Assembly (NCBI RefSeq): GCF_004791585.1
Contig: NZ_SRUU01000010.1
Location: 124,001-188,000 of the forward strand
Length of the DNA: 64,000 bases
From: Mesorhizobium sp. M1C.F.Ca.ET.210.01.1.1
GTDB lineage: Bacteria > Pseudomonadota > Alphaproteobacteria > Rhizobiales > Rhizobiaceae
Direction: 5' to 3'
Positions within the stretch are counted from its first letter, which is position 1. Every line of letters begins with the position of its first letter. The notes beneath the pieces were generated by a model. That model was given only the letters and a program-made list of their open reading frames with translations. It did no database searches and had not been told where the DNA came from. Positions 22,740 to 31,175 of the stretch are shown here, in pieces. Position numbers and translations under genes: made by a program.

Positions 22740-23504
22740 TCAGCGACTGACCGCTTCGTGGTCGTAGCGTTCCCAGCCTTTCGGGCCGAGATGCTCCTGC
22801 GGCATGAAGCGCATCTTATAGCTCATCTTGCGCGAGCCATTGACCCAGTAGCCGAGATAGACGTGGGGCAGTCCCATCGCCCTGGCGCGGGCGATGTGGT
22901 CGAGGATCATGAAGGTGCCGAGCGAGCGATCCTCGAAATCGGGATTGAAATAGGAATAGACCATCGACAGCCCGTCGGCCATCTTGTCGGTCAGCGCGAC
23001 CGCAATCAATTCGCCCTGGCCCTTGCCGGTGATGAATGTGTCCGGGCCTCGGCGCCGGTATTCAATGATCTTGGTGTCGACATGGGTGTCCTCGACCATC
23101 ATCGCATAGTCGAGCACCGTCATGTCGGACATGCCACCGCGCCGGTGGCGGGCGTCGAGATAGGTGCGGAACAGCGAATATTGCTCCGTCGACGGCTGCG
23201 CTTCATGCATGGCGCCGATCAGGTCGGCATTGCGCTGGATGACGCGGCGCATGTTGCGGCTGGCGGTGAACTCCTGCGCCAGGATTCGCACCGATACGCA
23301 GGCGCGGCAGGATTCGCAGGCCGGCCGGTAGGCGATGTTCTGGGAGCGCCGGAAGCCGCCTTGGGTCAAGAGGTCGTTCATCTCGGGCGCCTTGTCGCCG
23401 ACAAGGTGCGTGAACACCTTGCGCTCGAACTGGCCCTCAAGATAGGGGCACGGCGACGGCGCGGTCAGGAAGAACTGCGGCGACTGGGTCGGATGCTGCG
23501 TCAT
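22740..23504 (-). CDS. bpt: Aspartate/glutamate leucyltransferase (arginyltransferase family)
   Basis: A 254-residue enzyme that transfers leucine (Bpt) from aminoacyl-tRNA to N-terminal Asp or Glu of proteins, feeding the N-degron pathway to ClpS/ClpAP. Family signatures are [16 protein letters not shown], the cysteine cluster [12 protein letters not shown], and the GNAT-like core [17 protein letters not shown] then [17 protein letters not shown]. The length matches bacterial Bpt (about 250 aa). It is minus strand, with the RDD protein gene upstream on the same strand after 140 bases. Confidence 0.93.
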   Translation of the reverse strand: MTQHPTQSPQFFLTAPSPCPYLEGQFERKVFTHLVGDKAPEMNDLLTQGGFRRSQNIAYRPACESCRACVSVRILAQEFTASRNMRRVIQRNADLIGAMHEAQPSTEQYSLFRTYLDARHRRGGMSDMTVLDYAMMVEDTHVDTKIIEYRRRGPDTFITGKGQGELIAVALTDKMADGLSMVYSYFNPDFEDRSLGTFMILDHIARARAMGLPHVYLGYWVNGSRKMSYKMRFMPQEHLGPKGWERYDHEAVSR

Positions 23505-23644
23505 CGATTCTTGGAAACGCTCCTGCGAATCGCCCTACCTTTGGCCCGGCCGGCGAAAAATTCAACAGGATTATGCGGCCGCGGCCGGCCCGGGCTGTTC
23601 ATATTTTAGCACAAACGGCGCAGCGATGGCGGGCGCAGCCACCG

Positions 23645-24115
23645 TCAGGCATCGGTGCGCGTGACGACTGTGCCGAGAAGCAGGTCATGCAGGGTGCGTT
23701 TGCGATCGGAAAACAGCGTGACCAGCAGCACCAGTGGCGTCAGGATGACGTTGCCGGCCCAGAACAGTACCGAATGCACTACCGCGGTCAGGCCGTCGAT
23801 GCGCGTGCCGTCGAGCCTGTCGAGCCGGATGCCCATGATCTTCATGCCGGTCGTGGCCTGGTCGCGGCTGCCAAGCGTGTTCCAGACATAAAGGATGGCA
23901 ACCGCCGGCACCAGGATGGAGAACAGCGCCCAGCCGAGGCCGAAGGTCAAAAGCCCGAGCAGGGTGACCAATATGGCGAACGGAATGGTGAGCAAGGCAA
24001 CGATGAAATAGTCGAGGATGAAGGCGAAGACGCGCCTGGTGCGCACGCCGCGATAGGCGCGCGTGTCCTCGAACCTTGTGGTGATGATCTCGCCGTCAAG
24101 CACGCGCGTGTTCAT
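23645..24115 (-). CDS. RDD family membrane protein
   Basis: A 156-residue protein with an RDD domain. Arg/Asp residues occur in the first and second helices (RRVFAFILDYFIVALL), and the conserved RDQATTGMKIMGIRL and RKRTLHDLLLGTVVT follow. Three helices are visible. ATG 24115 is preferred because GAGGGCATGAC precedes it; an upstream ATG at 24142 has no site. Function in this family is unknown, though some members act in Na+ efflux. Confidence 0.88.
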   Translation of the reverse strand: MNTRVLDGEIITTRFEDTRAYRGVRTRRVFAFILDYFIVALLTIPFAILVTLLGLLTFGLGWALFSILVPAVAILYVWNTLGSRDQATTGMKIMGIRLDRLDGTRIDGLTAVVHSVLFWAGNVILTPLVLLVTLFSDRKRTLHDLLLGTVVTRTDA

Positions 24116-24301
24116 GTCATGCCCTCGTAACAGGCCGGACACAGGTCTCGGCCTTTCGCCACTGAAATGGTGAAAGCCGATGGCGGAATCAAGATCGGCG
24201 GCTCGCGACGCGCGGGCGGCAAGTCGTTGCGACGGTTGAATTCATGGCGCCGATGGCGTTAGCTTGCTGCGGCGCAACAAGACGCCGAGGGGATGGGGAA
24301 T

Positions 24302-25690
24302 ATGGACTACGACATGCTTGTCATCGGCAGCGGCCCCTCCGGGCGCCGCGCCGCGGTACAGTCGGCCAAGCTCGGCAAATCGGTTCTGGTGGTCGACAGG
24401 GGCCGGCGCCTCGGCGGCGTCTCGGTGCACACCGGCACCATTCCGTCCAAGACCCTGCGCGAAACGGTGCTCAACCTCTCCGGCTGGCGCGAGCGCGGCT
24501 TCTACGGGCGCGGCTACCGGGTCAAGCAGGACATCTCGGTCACCGACCTTGTCGAGCGCCTGCACAAGACGCTGGACCACGAGGTCGAGGTGCTGCAGCA
24601 CCAGTTCATGCGCAATACGGTCAAGAGCGCGCGCGCTGCAGTAAAATTCCTCGGCCCCAACAGGGTCAGCCTGACCGCGGAGAATGGCGACTACAGCGAA
24701 GTCGGTTTCGCGAACGCGCTGATCGCCGTGGGCACAAGGCCGCATCGTCCGGGCGACGTGCCCTTCGACAGGAAGCGCGTTTTCGACAGCGACGAGATGC
24801 TGGAGCTCGACCGGCTGCCGCGCACGCTGACCGTCATCGGCGCCGGGGTCATCGGGGTCGAATATGCGACCATCTTTTCGGCGCTCGACGTGCCGGTGAC
24901 GCTGGTCGAGCCGCGCAGCACGATCCTCGATTTCATCGACCGCGAGATCGTCGACGACTTCATCCACCAGATGCGTGACCGCGGCATGACCATTCGTCTC
25001 GGCAGCACGGTCAAGGAAATAGCCTCCAAGCCCGACTATGCCGAGGTGACGCTTGCCGACGGCCGTACCATCCGCTCCGAGATCGTGCTTTATGCCGCAG
25101 GCCGCACCGGCAATGTGGCCACCCTCGGTCTGGAGATGGTTGGCATCGAAGCCGACGGGCGAGGCCGCATCAAGGTGGATCCGCAAACGTTCCAGACCAG
25201 CGCGCCCAATATCTATGCCGCCGGCGACGTCATCGGCTTTCCGAGTCTGGCCTCGACCTCGATGGAACAGGGCAGGGTGGCCGCTTGCCACGCCTTTGGC
25301 GTGGCGCTGCCGCCGCCGCCGGAAACCTTCCCCTATGGTATCTACGCCGTGCCGGAAATCTCCACCGTCGGCCAGTCGGAAGAGCAGGTGCGCGAGAGCG
25401 GGATCGCCTATGAGGTCGGCGTGGCGCGCTTCCGCGAAACCTCGCGCGGCCACATCATGGGTGTCAACTCAGGCTTCCTGAAGCTTCTCTTTTCGGTCGA
25501 GACGCGCCGCCTGCTCGGCGCCCATATCGTCGGCGAGGGCGCCACCGAACTCATCCATATCGGCCAGGCCGTTATCAATCTCGGCGGCACGGTCGACTTC
25601 TTCGTCAACAACACCTTCAACTACCCGACGCTGGCCGAAGCCTACAAGATCGCTGGGCTCGATGCCTGGAACCGGATGGGGCAGGGATAG
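24302..25690 (+). CDS. sthA: Si-specific NAD(P)+ transhydrogenase
   Basis: A 462-residue soluble pyridine nucleotide transhydrogenase that moves hydride from NADPH to NAD+. The FAD-binding motif is VIGSGPSGRRAA at residues 6-17. The usual redox-active cysteine pair of this flavoprotein family is replaced by GTIPSKTLRE, the family-defining feature. The NAD(P) fold is at VIGAGVIGVEYA. The dimerisation domain is C-terminal (FVNNTFNYPTLAEAYKIA). ATG 24302 is chosen for its better spacing from GGGGA; ATG 24293 is an alternative. It is flanked by convergent esterase and divergent RDD genes. Confidence 0.93.
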   Translation: MDYDMLVIGSGPSGRRAAVQSAKLGKSVLVVDRGRRLGGVSVHTGTIPSKTLRETVLNLSGWRERGFYGRGYRVKQDISVTDLVERLHKTLDHEVEVLQHQFMRNTVKSARAAVKFLGPNRVSLTAENGDYSEVGFANALIAVGTRPHRPGDVPFDRKRVFDSDEMLELDRLPRTLTVIGAGVIGVEYATIFSALDVPVTLVEPRSTILDFIDREIVDDFIHQMRDRGMTIRLGSTVKEIASKPDYAEVTLADGRTIRSEIVLYAAGRTGNVATLGLEMVGIEADGRGRIKVDPQTFQTSAPNIYAAGDVIGFPSLASTSMEQGRVAACHAFGVALPPPPETFPYGIYAVPEISTVGQSEEQVRESGIAYEVGVARFRETSRGHIMGVNSGFLKLLFSVETRRLLGAHIVGEGATELIHIGQAVINLGGTVDFFVNNTFNYPTLAEAYKIAGLDAWNRMGQG

Positions 25691-25744
25691 AGCGCTCTTT
25701 ATGAAGCGCCCTGTCGCGCGTTCCGACCAGCTACCTTGGCTCAG

Positions 25745-26404
25745 TCAGGCGACGGCGGTAGCCGCCGCTAGCCATTGCCGCGCGATCGCGGCATCCGTGT
25801 CGCCGAATTCATGGCCCGAAGCGACGATGCGCGCGTCCACCTCGGCGCCGCGCTGGCTGAAGAGCGTCACGAGGGCCGGCGCGAAGGGGCCGTAGGTCTG
25901 GTCCGCCGCCCCGGCAATGATCAGCACCCGCGTTCCGGCAAGGTCGGTTGCCGGCGCGTCATCGAGCACCGGCATCGCCCTGAGCAGTGCCGCCTGCCGC
26001 ACCAGGCCGGGATGAAGCAGCATGAGCGTGGAAACCAGATTGGCGCCGTTCGAATAACCGAGGAAGGTCGAGCGTGAGAGATCGAGCCCGTGGCGCGTGG
26101 CGGCCTCGGCCACGAATTGGGCGAAGGCGGCGGTCTCCGAGCGGATGCTCGACTGCTCGAAGCTGGTCGGCGTGATTCGCTCGAACCAGCGGAAACCGTC
26201 CTCCTGGCGGATGCGGCCACGCACCGCAATCAACACCGCGCGCGGCGCGATTTGCCTCGCCAGCGGCGCCAAGGTCGTTTCGTCCACGCCCGATCCATGC
26301 AGCACGAAAAGGCATTCGCCGCTCGCCTCTTCCGGTCGGATCAAGCGATAGGCGAAAGGCAGATCATGCTGCAGCTCGCTGTTTTTGCTGGCATGTTCAG
26401 ACAT
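25745..26404 (-). CDS. Alpha/beta hydrolase (carboxylesterase/phospholipase-like)
   Basis: A 219-residue protein of the small phospholipase/carboxylesterase group. The oxyanion region is LFVLHGSG, and the nucleophile serine is in LGYSNGANL at about residue 118. The acid Asp is likely in IIAGAADQTYGP, and the His in SGHEFGDTD near the C terminus. The length matches cytoplasmic single-domain esterases. ATG 26404 is used because AAAGGA sits seven bases upstream; a GTG two codons earlier is less likely. The substrate is unknown. It is convergent to sthA. Confidence 0.87.
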   Translation of the reverse strand: MSEHASKNSELQHDLPFAYRLIRPEEASGECLFVLHGSGVDETTLAPLARQIAPRAVLIAVRGRIRQEDGFRWFERITPTSFEQSSIRSETAAFAQFVAEAATRHGLDLSRSTFLGYSNGANLVSTLMLLHPGLVRQAALLRAMPVLDDAPATDLAGTRVLIIAGAADQTYGPFAPALVTLFSQRGAEVDARIVASGHEFGDTDAAIARQWLAAATAVA

Positions 26405-26606
26405 GATCACATCCTTTTGATTCTACGGTGATTTCGCTGATTTGCCGGCTTCAAAACGGAATGTTTTCGAGCTCCGCGAAAGTTGATTGAACCGGGCGCA
26501 TTTCAGACCGTTTCTGCGCCGATAGACTCCCGACGGGAGGAATCGAAGCGGTGCGTAGGGGGTCGCATTGCTGGAGATGAAACACCAGCTCTGAGGCCTT
26601 TTGTCG

Positions 26607-27842
26607 ATGACCATCCCTGTTTCTCAGCGCGACATGCGTGTCCATGATCGCGACACGCGTATCAACGATCGCGACACGCGCACGAAGGAACGCGATACGC
26701 GTATCGACGTGCTGCGTGCTCTGGCTTTGCTCACCATTTTCATCGACCATGTGCCGGGCACCGTCTTCGAAAACCTGACCTACAAGAACCTCGGCTTCTC
26801 CGACGCGGCCGAGGCCTTCGTTCTGATCTCGGGCATCTCGGTGGCGCTTGCCTATGGCAGCAAGTTCAAGCCGGGCGGCAGGCTGCTGGCGACCCTGAAG
26901 ATGTGGCGGCGCGCCGGCGTGCTCTATGTCACCCACATCGTCATCACCATGGCGGTGATCGCCATATTCTGCGCTGCGGCGGTGTTTGCCCATCGGCCGG
27001 AGTTGTTGAAGATGATCAACATCGAGCCGCTGATGAAGAACACGCCGGAAGTGCTGCTCGGCATCGTCACGCTTGGCCATCAGCTCGGCTACAACAACAT
27101 CCTGCCGGTCTATGCCGCGCTGCTTCTGGCGGCGCCGGCCTTCGTCCTGTTTGTCAGCTACCGACCTGTGGCCGCGCTGACCGTGTCCGGCCTGCTGTGG
27201 CTGGTCGCCGGGATCTGGCAGATCGCGCCGCCGAACTATCCCGAGCCGGGCCTCTGGTTCCTCAACCCGCTGTCCTGGCAGTTCCTGTTCAACATCGGCC
27301 TCGCCGTCATGCTCCACGTCAGGCGCGGCGGCACCATCCCCGTGAACCTGTGGCTGGTGGGTTTCGCCGGCATCTATGTGGTCGGCGCGGCGATCTGGGT
27401 GCACAGCCCGCTCTGGGGTCAGATCACCTGGTTCAACCTGCCGGTGGTGATCGGCGGCTTCGACAAGACCTTCCTGTCGCTGCCGAGATTGCTGCATATC
27501 CTCGCGGTCAGCTACCTGGTCGTCGCCCTGCCGGCCGTGTCGAACCTCTTCCGCGTCAGGCCTGACAATCCGCTGGCGATCCTGGGCAAGCGTTCGCTGC
27601 CGGTGTTCATAGCCGGCACGGTAATCGCCATGGCGGCCCAGGTGCTGAAGCTGATCAATCCGGGTGGCCTGGCCTATGACACGCTGCTGATCGCGGCCGG
27701 CATCGCCATGCAGTTCGCGCTGGCGCTGTATCTCGAATGGCTCGCCGGTCTCGGCCCGGCCCGCGCCAGGCCGGCGCGCGAGGAGGCCGCGCGCGCCGCG
27801 TTCGGCCCACAGCCGGTGCCGGCGAGGGCGGGCGGGTATTGA
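26607..27842 (+). CDS. OpgC family membrane protein with an N-terminal heptad repeat
   Basis: A 411-residue protein with about ten helices matching the OpgC family, which succinylates osmoregulated periplasmic glucans and is a cousin of acyltransferase-3. The family start RDTRIDVLRALALLTIFIDH is immediately followed by TYKNLGFSDAAEAFVLISG, then TLGHQLGYNNILPVY. Before the core lies a four-fold repeat of seven residues: RDMRVHD, RDTRIND, RDTRTKE, RDTRID. At the DNA level it is made of GCGACACGC-type units. ATG 26607 is preferred to the TTG at 26601; TGAGG lies about ten bases upstream. It converges on the LacI regulator. No glucan synthase genes (opgG/H) are nearby. Confidence 0.85.
   Translation: MTIPVSQRDMRVHDRDTRINDRDTRTKERDTRIDVLRALALLTIFIDHVPGTVFENLTYKNLGFSDAAEAFVLISGISVALAYGSKFKPGGRLLATLKMWRRAGVLYVTHIVITMAVIAIFCAAAVFAHRPELLKMINIEPLMKNTPEVLLGIVTLGHQLGYNNILPVYAALLLAAPAFVLFVSYRPVAALTVSGLLWLVAGIWQIAPPNYPEPGLWFLNPLSWQFLFNIGLAVMLHVRRGGTIPVNLWLVGFAGIYVVGAAIWVHSPLWGQITWFNLPVVIGGFDKTFLSLPRLLHILAVSYLVVALPAVSNLFRVRPDNPLAILGKRSLPVFIAGTVIAMAAQVLKLINPGGLAYDTLLIAAGIAMQFALALYLEWLAGLGPARARPAREEAARAAFGPQPVPARAGGY
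26640..26715 (+). repeat. In-frame tandem repeat at the 5' end of the OpgC-like gene
   Basis: Four 21-base units of the pattern (CGCGA)(C/T)ACGCG(T/C)AT run in frame, each encoding R-D-x-R plus three variable residues. The last unit is the true family start. The repeat adds about 21 residues to the protein. Confidence 0.75.
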
Positions 27843-27848
27843 TTTCGC

Positions 27849-28928
27849 TCAGGCCTTCGGCGCAGGGCCGGTCGAGGCCCTGACGACGAGCTCGACGCCC
27901 ATCGTCTCGCGCCGCACCGTGCCGTCATAGTCGAGGATCATACGAGCTGCCCTCCGGCCGATCTCGGTGATCGGCTGGGCGATGGTGGTCAGCGGCGGAT
28001 CGCACCGTGCGCCGTCCGGTACGCCGTCGAAGCCGATGACCGAGACGTCGTCCGGGACATTCAGGCCCCGCTCGGTCAGCCAGTCGATCGCGACCATGGC
28101 CATCCGGTCCGACATCGCCAGGATCGCGGTGGGCGGCTCCGCGCCGGCGAAGATCGTTTCGAGACCGGCTTTGGTGCTCGTCTCCTCGTTGCCGGTCTCG
28201 TAGACCGGCACCCTGTTCGTATCGATGCCGAAGCGCGAGAGCTCCTCGAAATAGCCAGCAAGCCGGTCGCGCGTTGCGGTGTAGAGCGCCGTCCCGAGCC
28301 GCTCGGGCGTTACAAGACCGGTGCTGTCGTCAACGAAAGGCAGCGACAGAACGGCGAAACGGCGATGCCCAAGGTTGCCGAGATGACGCGCAGCCAACCT
28401 GGAGCCGGCGACGTTGTCGATGCCGATCATCGAGATGGTGTCGTCATCGAAGCCGATCGCGAGCGCAACGAAGGGGAGCCTGCGTTCGCGCGTCAGCTCG
28501 ACGAGGCGAGGGCCGCCCTCGATGCAGAACAGGATGAAGCCGTCGACCAAGGCGCTCTGGATGTTCCAAGCGAGTTTTTCGTCATTCTGAGCCGATACCA
28601 ATGCAATTCCAGCACCGGTGGCGTCGCATGCCTGCGAGATGCCGGCCATCATCACACAGGCAAAAGGATCCTCGAAGAAATAGGAGAGGGGCTCGGTGGT
28701 GCAAACGCCGATGGCGTTGACCTTGCCGGCGCGCAGCAGGCGGCCCTTGGGGTCGGGGCCGGCATAACCCATCGCCTCAGCCACCGCCTTGACCCTTTCG
28801 CGCACCTCGGCGCGCACGATCTCCGGGCGGCTGAAGACATTGGAGGCTGTGCCATGCGAGACGCCGGCGGCCTTGGCGATGTCTGCCAGCCGGATCGGCC
28901 TTGTCTGACCTTCGAGGACTGATGCCAT
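27849..28928 (-). CDS. LacI family transcriptional regulator
   Basis: A 359-residue regulator. The helix-turn-helix (IRLADIAKAAGVSHGTASNVF) lies at residues 12-32, with two overlapping motifs shown by RLADIAKAAGVSHGTA. The hinge helix follows, then a periplasmic-binding-like sensor with DGFILFCIEGG, AARHLGNLGHRRFAVLS and the ligand-domain end VIGFDGVPDGA. ATG 28928 has GGAG seven bases upstream; the frame runs further upstream but through operator DNA. It faces the two microprotein genes across three copies of one near-palindrome, so it very likely represses them and itself. The inducer, probably a sugar, is unknown. Confidence 0.93.
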   Translation of the reverse strand: MASVLEGQTRPIRLADIAKAAGVSHGTASNVFSRPEIVRAEVRERVKAVAEAMGYAGPDPKGRLLRAGKVNAIGVCTTEPLSYFFEDPFACVMMAGISQACDATGAGIALVSAQNDEKLAWNIQSALVDGFILFCIEGGPRLVELTRERRLPFVALAIGFDDDTISMIGIDNVAGSRLAARHLGNLGHRRFAVLSLPFVDDSTGLVTPERLGTALYTATRDRLAGYFEELSRFGIDTNRVPVYETGNEETSTKAGLETIFAGAEPPTAILAMSDRMAMVAIDWLTERGLNVPDDVSVIGFDGVPDGARCDPPLTTIAQPITEIGRRAARMILDYDGTVRRETMGVELVVRASTGPAPKA

Positions 28929-28999
28929 GCCTGTTCTCCGAATCCGGTCACATGACGAACATGGACGCGGAATACCTGCCGGTCCACTTAGCATTTTTG

Positions 29000-29013
29000 T
29001 TGGATCGATTCAA
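29000..29013. promoter_or_regulatory. LacI-type operator, copy 1 (regulator side)
   Basis: The sequence TTGGATCGATTCAA is a 14-bp near-palindrome with central CG, the form LacI-family proteins bind. It stands 72 bases before the regulator ATG. It is the exact reverse complement of copy 2, suggesting autoregulation. Confidence 0.65.
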
Positions 29014-29021
29014 ATTTCTGC

Positions 29022-29063
29022 TTGACTCGACGTGCGTGAGGCTTATGATTTGAATCGATCCAA
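29022..29063 (+). promoter_or_regulatory. Sigma70-type promoter overlapped by LacI-type operator copy 2
   Basis: A clear -35 TTGACT (29022-29027) and -10 TATGAT (29044-29049) are separated by 16 bases. The operator TTGAATCGATCCAA (29050-29063) begins right after the -10 box and would cover the start site. This is the arrangement of a repressor-controlled promoter. It drives the first microprotein gene. Confidence 0.7.
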
Positions 29064-29108
29064 GTTGCTTTTTGGCGAGTTGGAGCAAGGTCGAGAAGGA
29101 GGCCTGCC

Positions 29109-29252
29109 ATGCATCCGGTCAGCTATCTGTTCGAGGACGTCTACCGTAACGATTGGGGCATCGCCTCGACCGCGCTCAGCGAGCGCCGCCGGGGCAAAAC
29201 AAGCCCGTGGAGGCGTGAGCTGCGCTTCATCGTGGGGCGCAAGCGCGCCTGA
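29109..29252 (+). CDS. Microprotein A, 47 aa
   Basis: A short gene with a very strong ribosome binding site, AAGGAGG, 7 bases before ATG 29109. The N-terminal motif MHPVSYLFEDVYRNDWGI matches the second gene in this pair, with identity at 13 of the first 18 residues. A Ser/Thr-rich linker and a basic C terminus (RRELRFIVGRKRA) follow. There is no signal peptide or membrane segment. It lies behind a strong promoter with an operator for the neighbouring LacI regulator. No known family was recognised. The short hairpin at its stop codon may be a terminator. Confidence 0.65.
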   Translation: MHPVSYLFEDVYRNDWGIASTALSERRRGKTSPWRRELRFIVGRKRA

Positions 29253-29269
29253 GGCGCCAGCTTTTTTCG
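29245..29269 (+). terminator. Short hairpin at the end of the microprotein A gene
   Basis: GCGCC-TGA-GGCGC forms a 5-bp stem with the stop codon in its loop, and TTTTTT follows after four bases. It is a weak terminator candidate and may separate the two small genes, consistent with the second gene having its own operator. Confidence 0.4.
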
Positions 29270-29279
29270 TGTCGATCGA

Positions 29280-29293
29280 TTGGATCGATTCAA
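29280..29293 (+). promoter_or_regulatory. LacI-type operator, copy 3 (before microprotein B)
   Basis: TTGGATCGATTCAA occurs again, identical to copy 1, 17 bases before the second small gene. The bases on its left, TCGATCGAT, extend the palindromic character. Confidence 0.65.
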
Positions 29294-29309
29294 TTCTAAG
29301 AGAGCAGTC

Positions 29310-29447
29310 ATGCATCCGATCAGCCACCTCTTCCAGGACATTTATCGCAACTATTGGGGCATCTCGCCGGCGACCGACCGGCCGGAACGGCTGCGCGCGG
29401 CCGAGCCGGCAACGCGCAGGCGGACGCTGCTTCAGAAGCGCCGGTGA
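29310..29447 (+). CDS. Microprotein B, 45 aa (paralogue of A)
   Basis: The second gene of the pair starts at ATG 29310 with the site AGAGAG upstream. Its first residues are MHPISHLFQDIYRNYWGI, clearly related to microprotein A. The tail differs but is again basic (TRRRTLLQKRR). It has no membrane segment. The conservation of the N-terminal motif between copies with divergent tails argues that this segment is the functional part. No function is proposed. Confidence 0.6.
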   Translation: MHPISHLFQDIYRNYWGISPATDRPERLRAAEPATRRRTLLQKRR

Positions 29448-29478
29448 CACCGGCGCGGCCCGTCGACGAACCTCGCCA

Positions 29479-29865
29479 TCATGGACCGATCTGAGGGCGC
29501 GGACGCCACAACGCCGAGACCGCGATCGCCAGCCAGCCGGCGATCAGCAGGGTGCCGCCGATCGGGGCCGACATCGGAAACAGCCGCGAGCCGAGAAAAT
29601 CCCGGGCGAGAAGATCGCCCGAGAACAGCAGCAGGCCGACGAGCAGCACCAGGCCTGCGATCCTGAGAGACCGGTTGCCGCCAATAAGGCCGATGGCGAG
29701 GAAGACCGGCGCATGCATCAACAGGAAAGACGCAGCCGTGCCGGTAAACGCGCCGCCGCGATGTGCGGCCGCCGCTGACAGCGCCACGCCTGCCGCGCCG
29801 ACGAGACCACCCGCCAGCACCAGGATGCGGCTGCCGCCGTTTGAGGATTGCCCCGCAAGGCTCAT
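29479..29865 (-). CDS. DUF423 family membrane protein
   Basis: A 128-residue protein with four helices. The DUF423 signatures are visible: LAGGLVGAAGVALSAAAAH at the N terminus, then LFSGDLLARDF and SAPIGGTLLIAGWLAI. ATG 29865 has GGAGCATCAAA before it. The function of the family is unknown. It follows the MFS gene at 29896 on the same strand with a 30-base gap, so the two may form an operon. Confidence 0.88.
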   Translation of the reverse strand: MSLAGQSSNGGSRILVLAGGLVGAAGVALSAAAAHRGGAFTGTAASFLLMHAPVFLAIGLIGGNRSLRIAGLVLLVGLLLFSGDLLARDFLGSRLFPMSAPIGGTLLIAGWLAIAVSALWRPRPQIGP

Positions 29866-29895
29866 TTTGATGCTCCGTCTTCCGTCGCGCGCCGA

Positions 29896-31143
29896 TCAGG
29901 ATTCGCCGGCTTCGAGCAGCATATGCCGCGCCCGCCGCGACTGGACAATCCAGTTGTAGACCGCGCCCAGCGCCATCAGCGCCGATGTGCCCAAAAACAC
30001 CGCCCGCATGCCGAAATGGCCGCCGACGAAGCCGCCGGCGAGCGGTCCCGCGACCTGGCCCACATATTGCGCCGAGATTGAGAGACCGAGCACATTGCCG
30101 CCGACGCCGTCCGGGATGTTGTGGCGGATGACGCTCGTGATGCAGGGCAGGAGGCCGCCCAGCGCGAGGCCCATCAGGAAGCGCAGTCCGATCAACTGCC
30201 AGCTTTCGGTGACGAAGGCCTGTGGAATGAGCAGCAGCGCCGAGATGGCGAGCGCGCCGACGACGACATTCCAGTGGCCGACGCGGTCGGCGAGCTTGCC
30301 CAGCCATGACGAGGACAGGATCGTGCCGAGCGCTGCCGCCGACATCACCACGCCGGCGACCATCGTCACCTTGCTCTGGTCGTCCACAAGCTGCTGCACA
30401 TAGACGGTGATGATCGGCTCGATCGACATGGTGGCGAACGCGAGCAGCATGCCTGTCGTCAGCATGGCGACGACCGGTCGCTGGTCGGGGATCTGCGACC
30501 AGCCGCTCTTCGGCTTTGCCGCCGAGACAGGTTTGGGCGCCGGCGGGTTTTCCTTGATCAGGAAGGTCGTGGCCAGGAAGGCGAGGAAGATGACGCCCCC
30601 GGACAGCAGGAACGTCGCGCGGATGCCGATCACAGGCGGCAGCAAACCGCCGAGCAGCGGGCCGACCAGCGAGCCCGCCGTGATGCCGGCCGACAGCACG
30701 CCGAGCGCCCAGCCGGAGCGCTCCTTCGGTGTCTGCATCGCCACCAATATCGTGGAACCCGAGGAATAGCCGCCGGCAAAGCCGATCAGGAGCCTCAGCA
30801 GCACCAATTGCCAAACACTCTCGACCATGCCGGTCAGCGACATGCATATCGCCATGCCGAACGAGGCGCGCTCCAACATCAGCTTGCGGCCATAGCGGTC
30901 GCCGAGGCGCCCCCAAAGCGGCGCCACCAGCGCCGCCGCGAAAAAGGTGGCGCCATAGGCAATGCCCGACCACTGCACGACCGCGGCATGGCCCTCGGCG
31001 CCCAGTTCTTCGACGTAGAGCGGCAGGAATGGCAACAGCAGCGTCATGGCGATCAGCATGCTGAACGATCCGGCGAAGCAGACGGCAAGATTGCGCCGCC
31101 AATGGATGTTGTAGCCGCTCTGTTCGGCGGTGTCGTTTGCCAT
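29896..31143 (-). CDS. MFS multidrug-type transporter
   Basis: A 415-residue, 12-TMS major facilitator. N-terminal signatures include FSMLIAMTLLLPFLPLYVEE and motif A APLWGRLGDRYGRKLML between TM2 and TM3, with the DHA1-type TM5 stretch SAGITAGSLVGPLLGG. The central loop at residues 195-210 is short and basic. It probably exports drugs. ATG 31143 is the start; the frame extends far upstream but overlaps the divergent regulator. The divergent GntR gene, with a 19-bp palindrome between them, likely controls it. Confidence 0.87.
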   Translation of the reverse strand: MANDTAEQSGYNIHWRRNLAVCFAGSFSMLIAMTLLLPFLPLYVEELGAEGHAAVVQWSGIAYGATFFAAALVAPLWGRLGDRYGRKLMLERASFGMAICMSLTGMVESVWQLVLLRLLIGFAGGYSSGSTILVAMQTPKERSGWALGVLSAGITAGSLVGPLLGGLLPPVIGIRATFLLSGGVIFLAFLATTFLIKENPPAPKPVSAAKPKSGWSQIPDQRPVVAMLTTGMLLAFATMSIEPIITVYVQQLVDDQSKVTMVAGVVMSAAALGTILSSSWLGKLADRVGHWNVVVGALAISALLLIPQAFVTESWQLIGLRFLMGLALGGLLPCITSVIRHNIPDGVGGNVLGLSISAQYVGQVAGPLAGGFVGGHFGMRAVFLGTSALMALGAVYNWIVQSRRARHMLLEAGES

Positions 31144-31175
31144 ACCATGCCTGCCCGGCAATCCGGGATTGTTCC

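Noticed and set aside
29032..29778. 248-codon frame running through both microprotein genes
   Set aside because: It crosses the operators and both small genes in a different frame, starts with a codon in the promoter and has no ribosome binding site.
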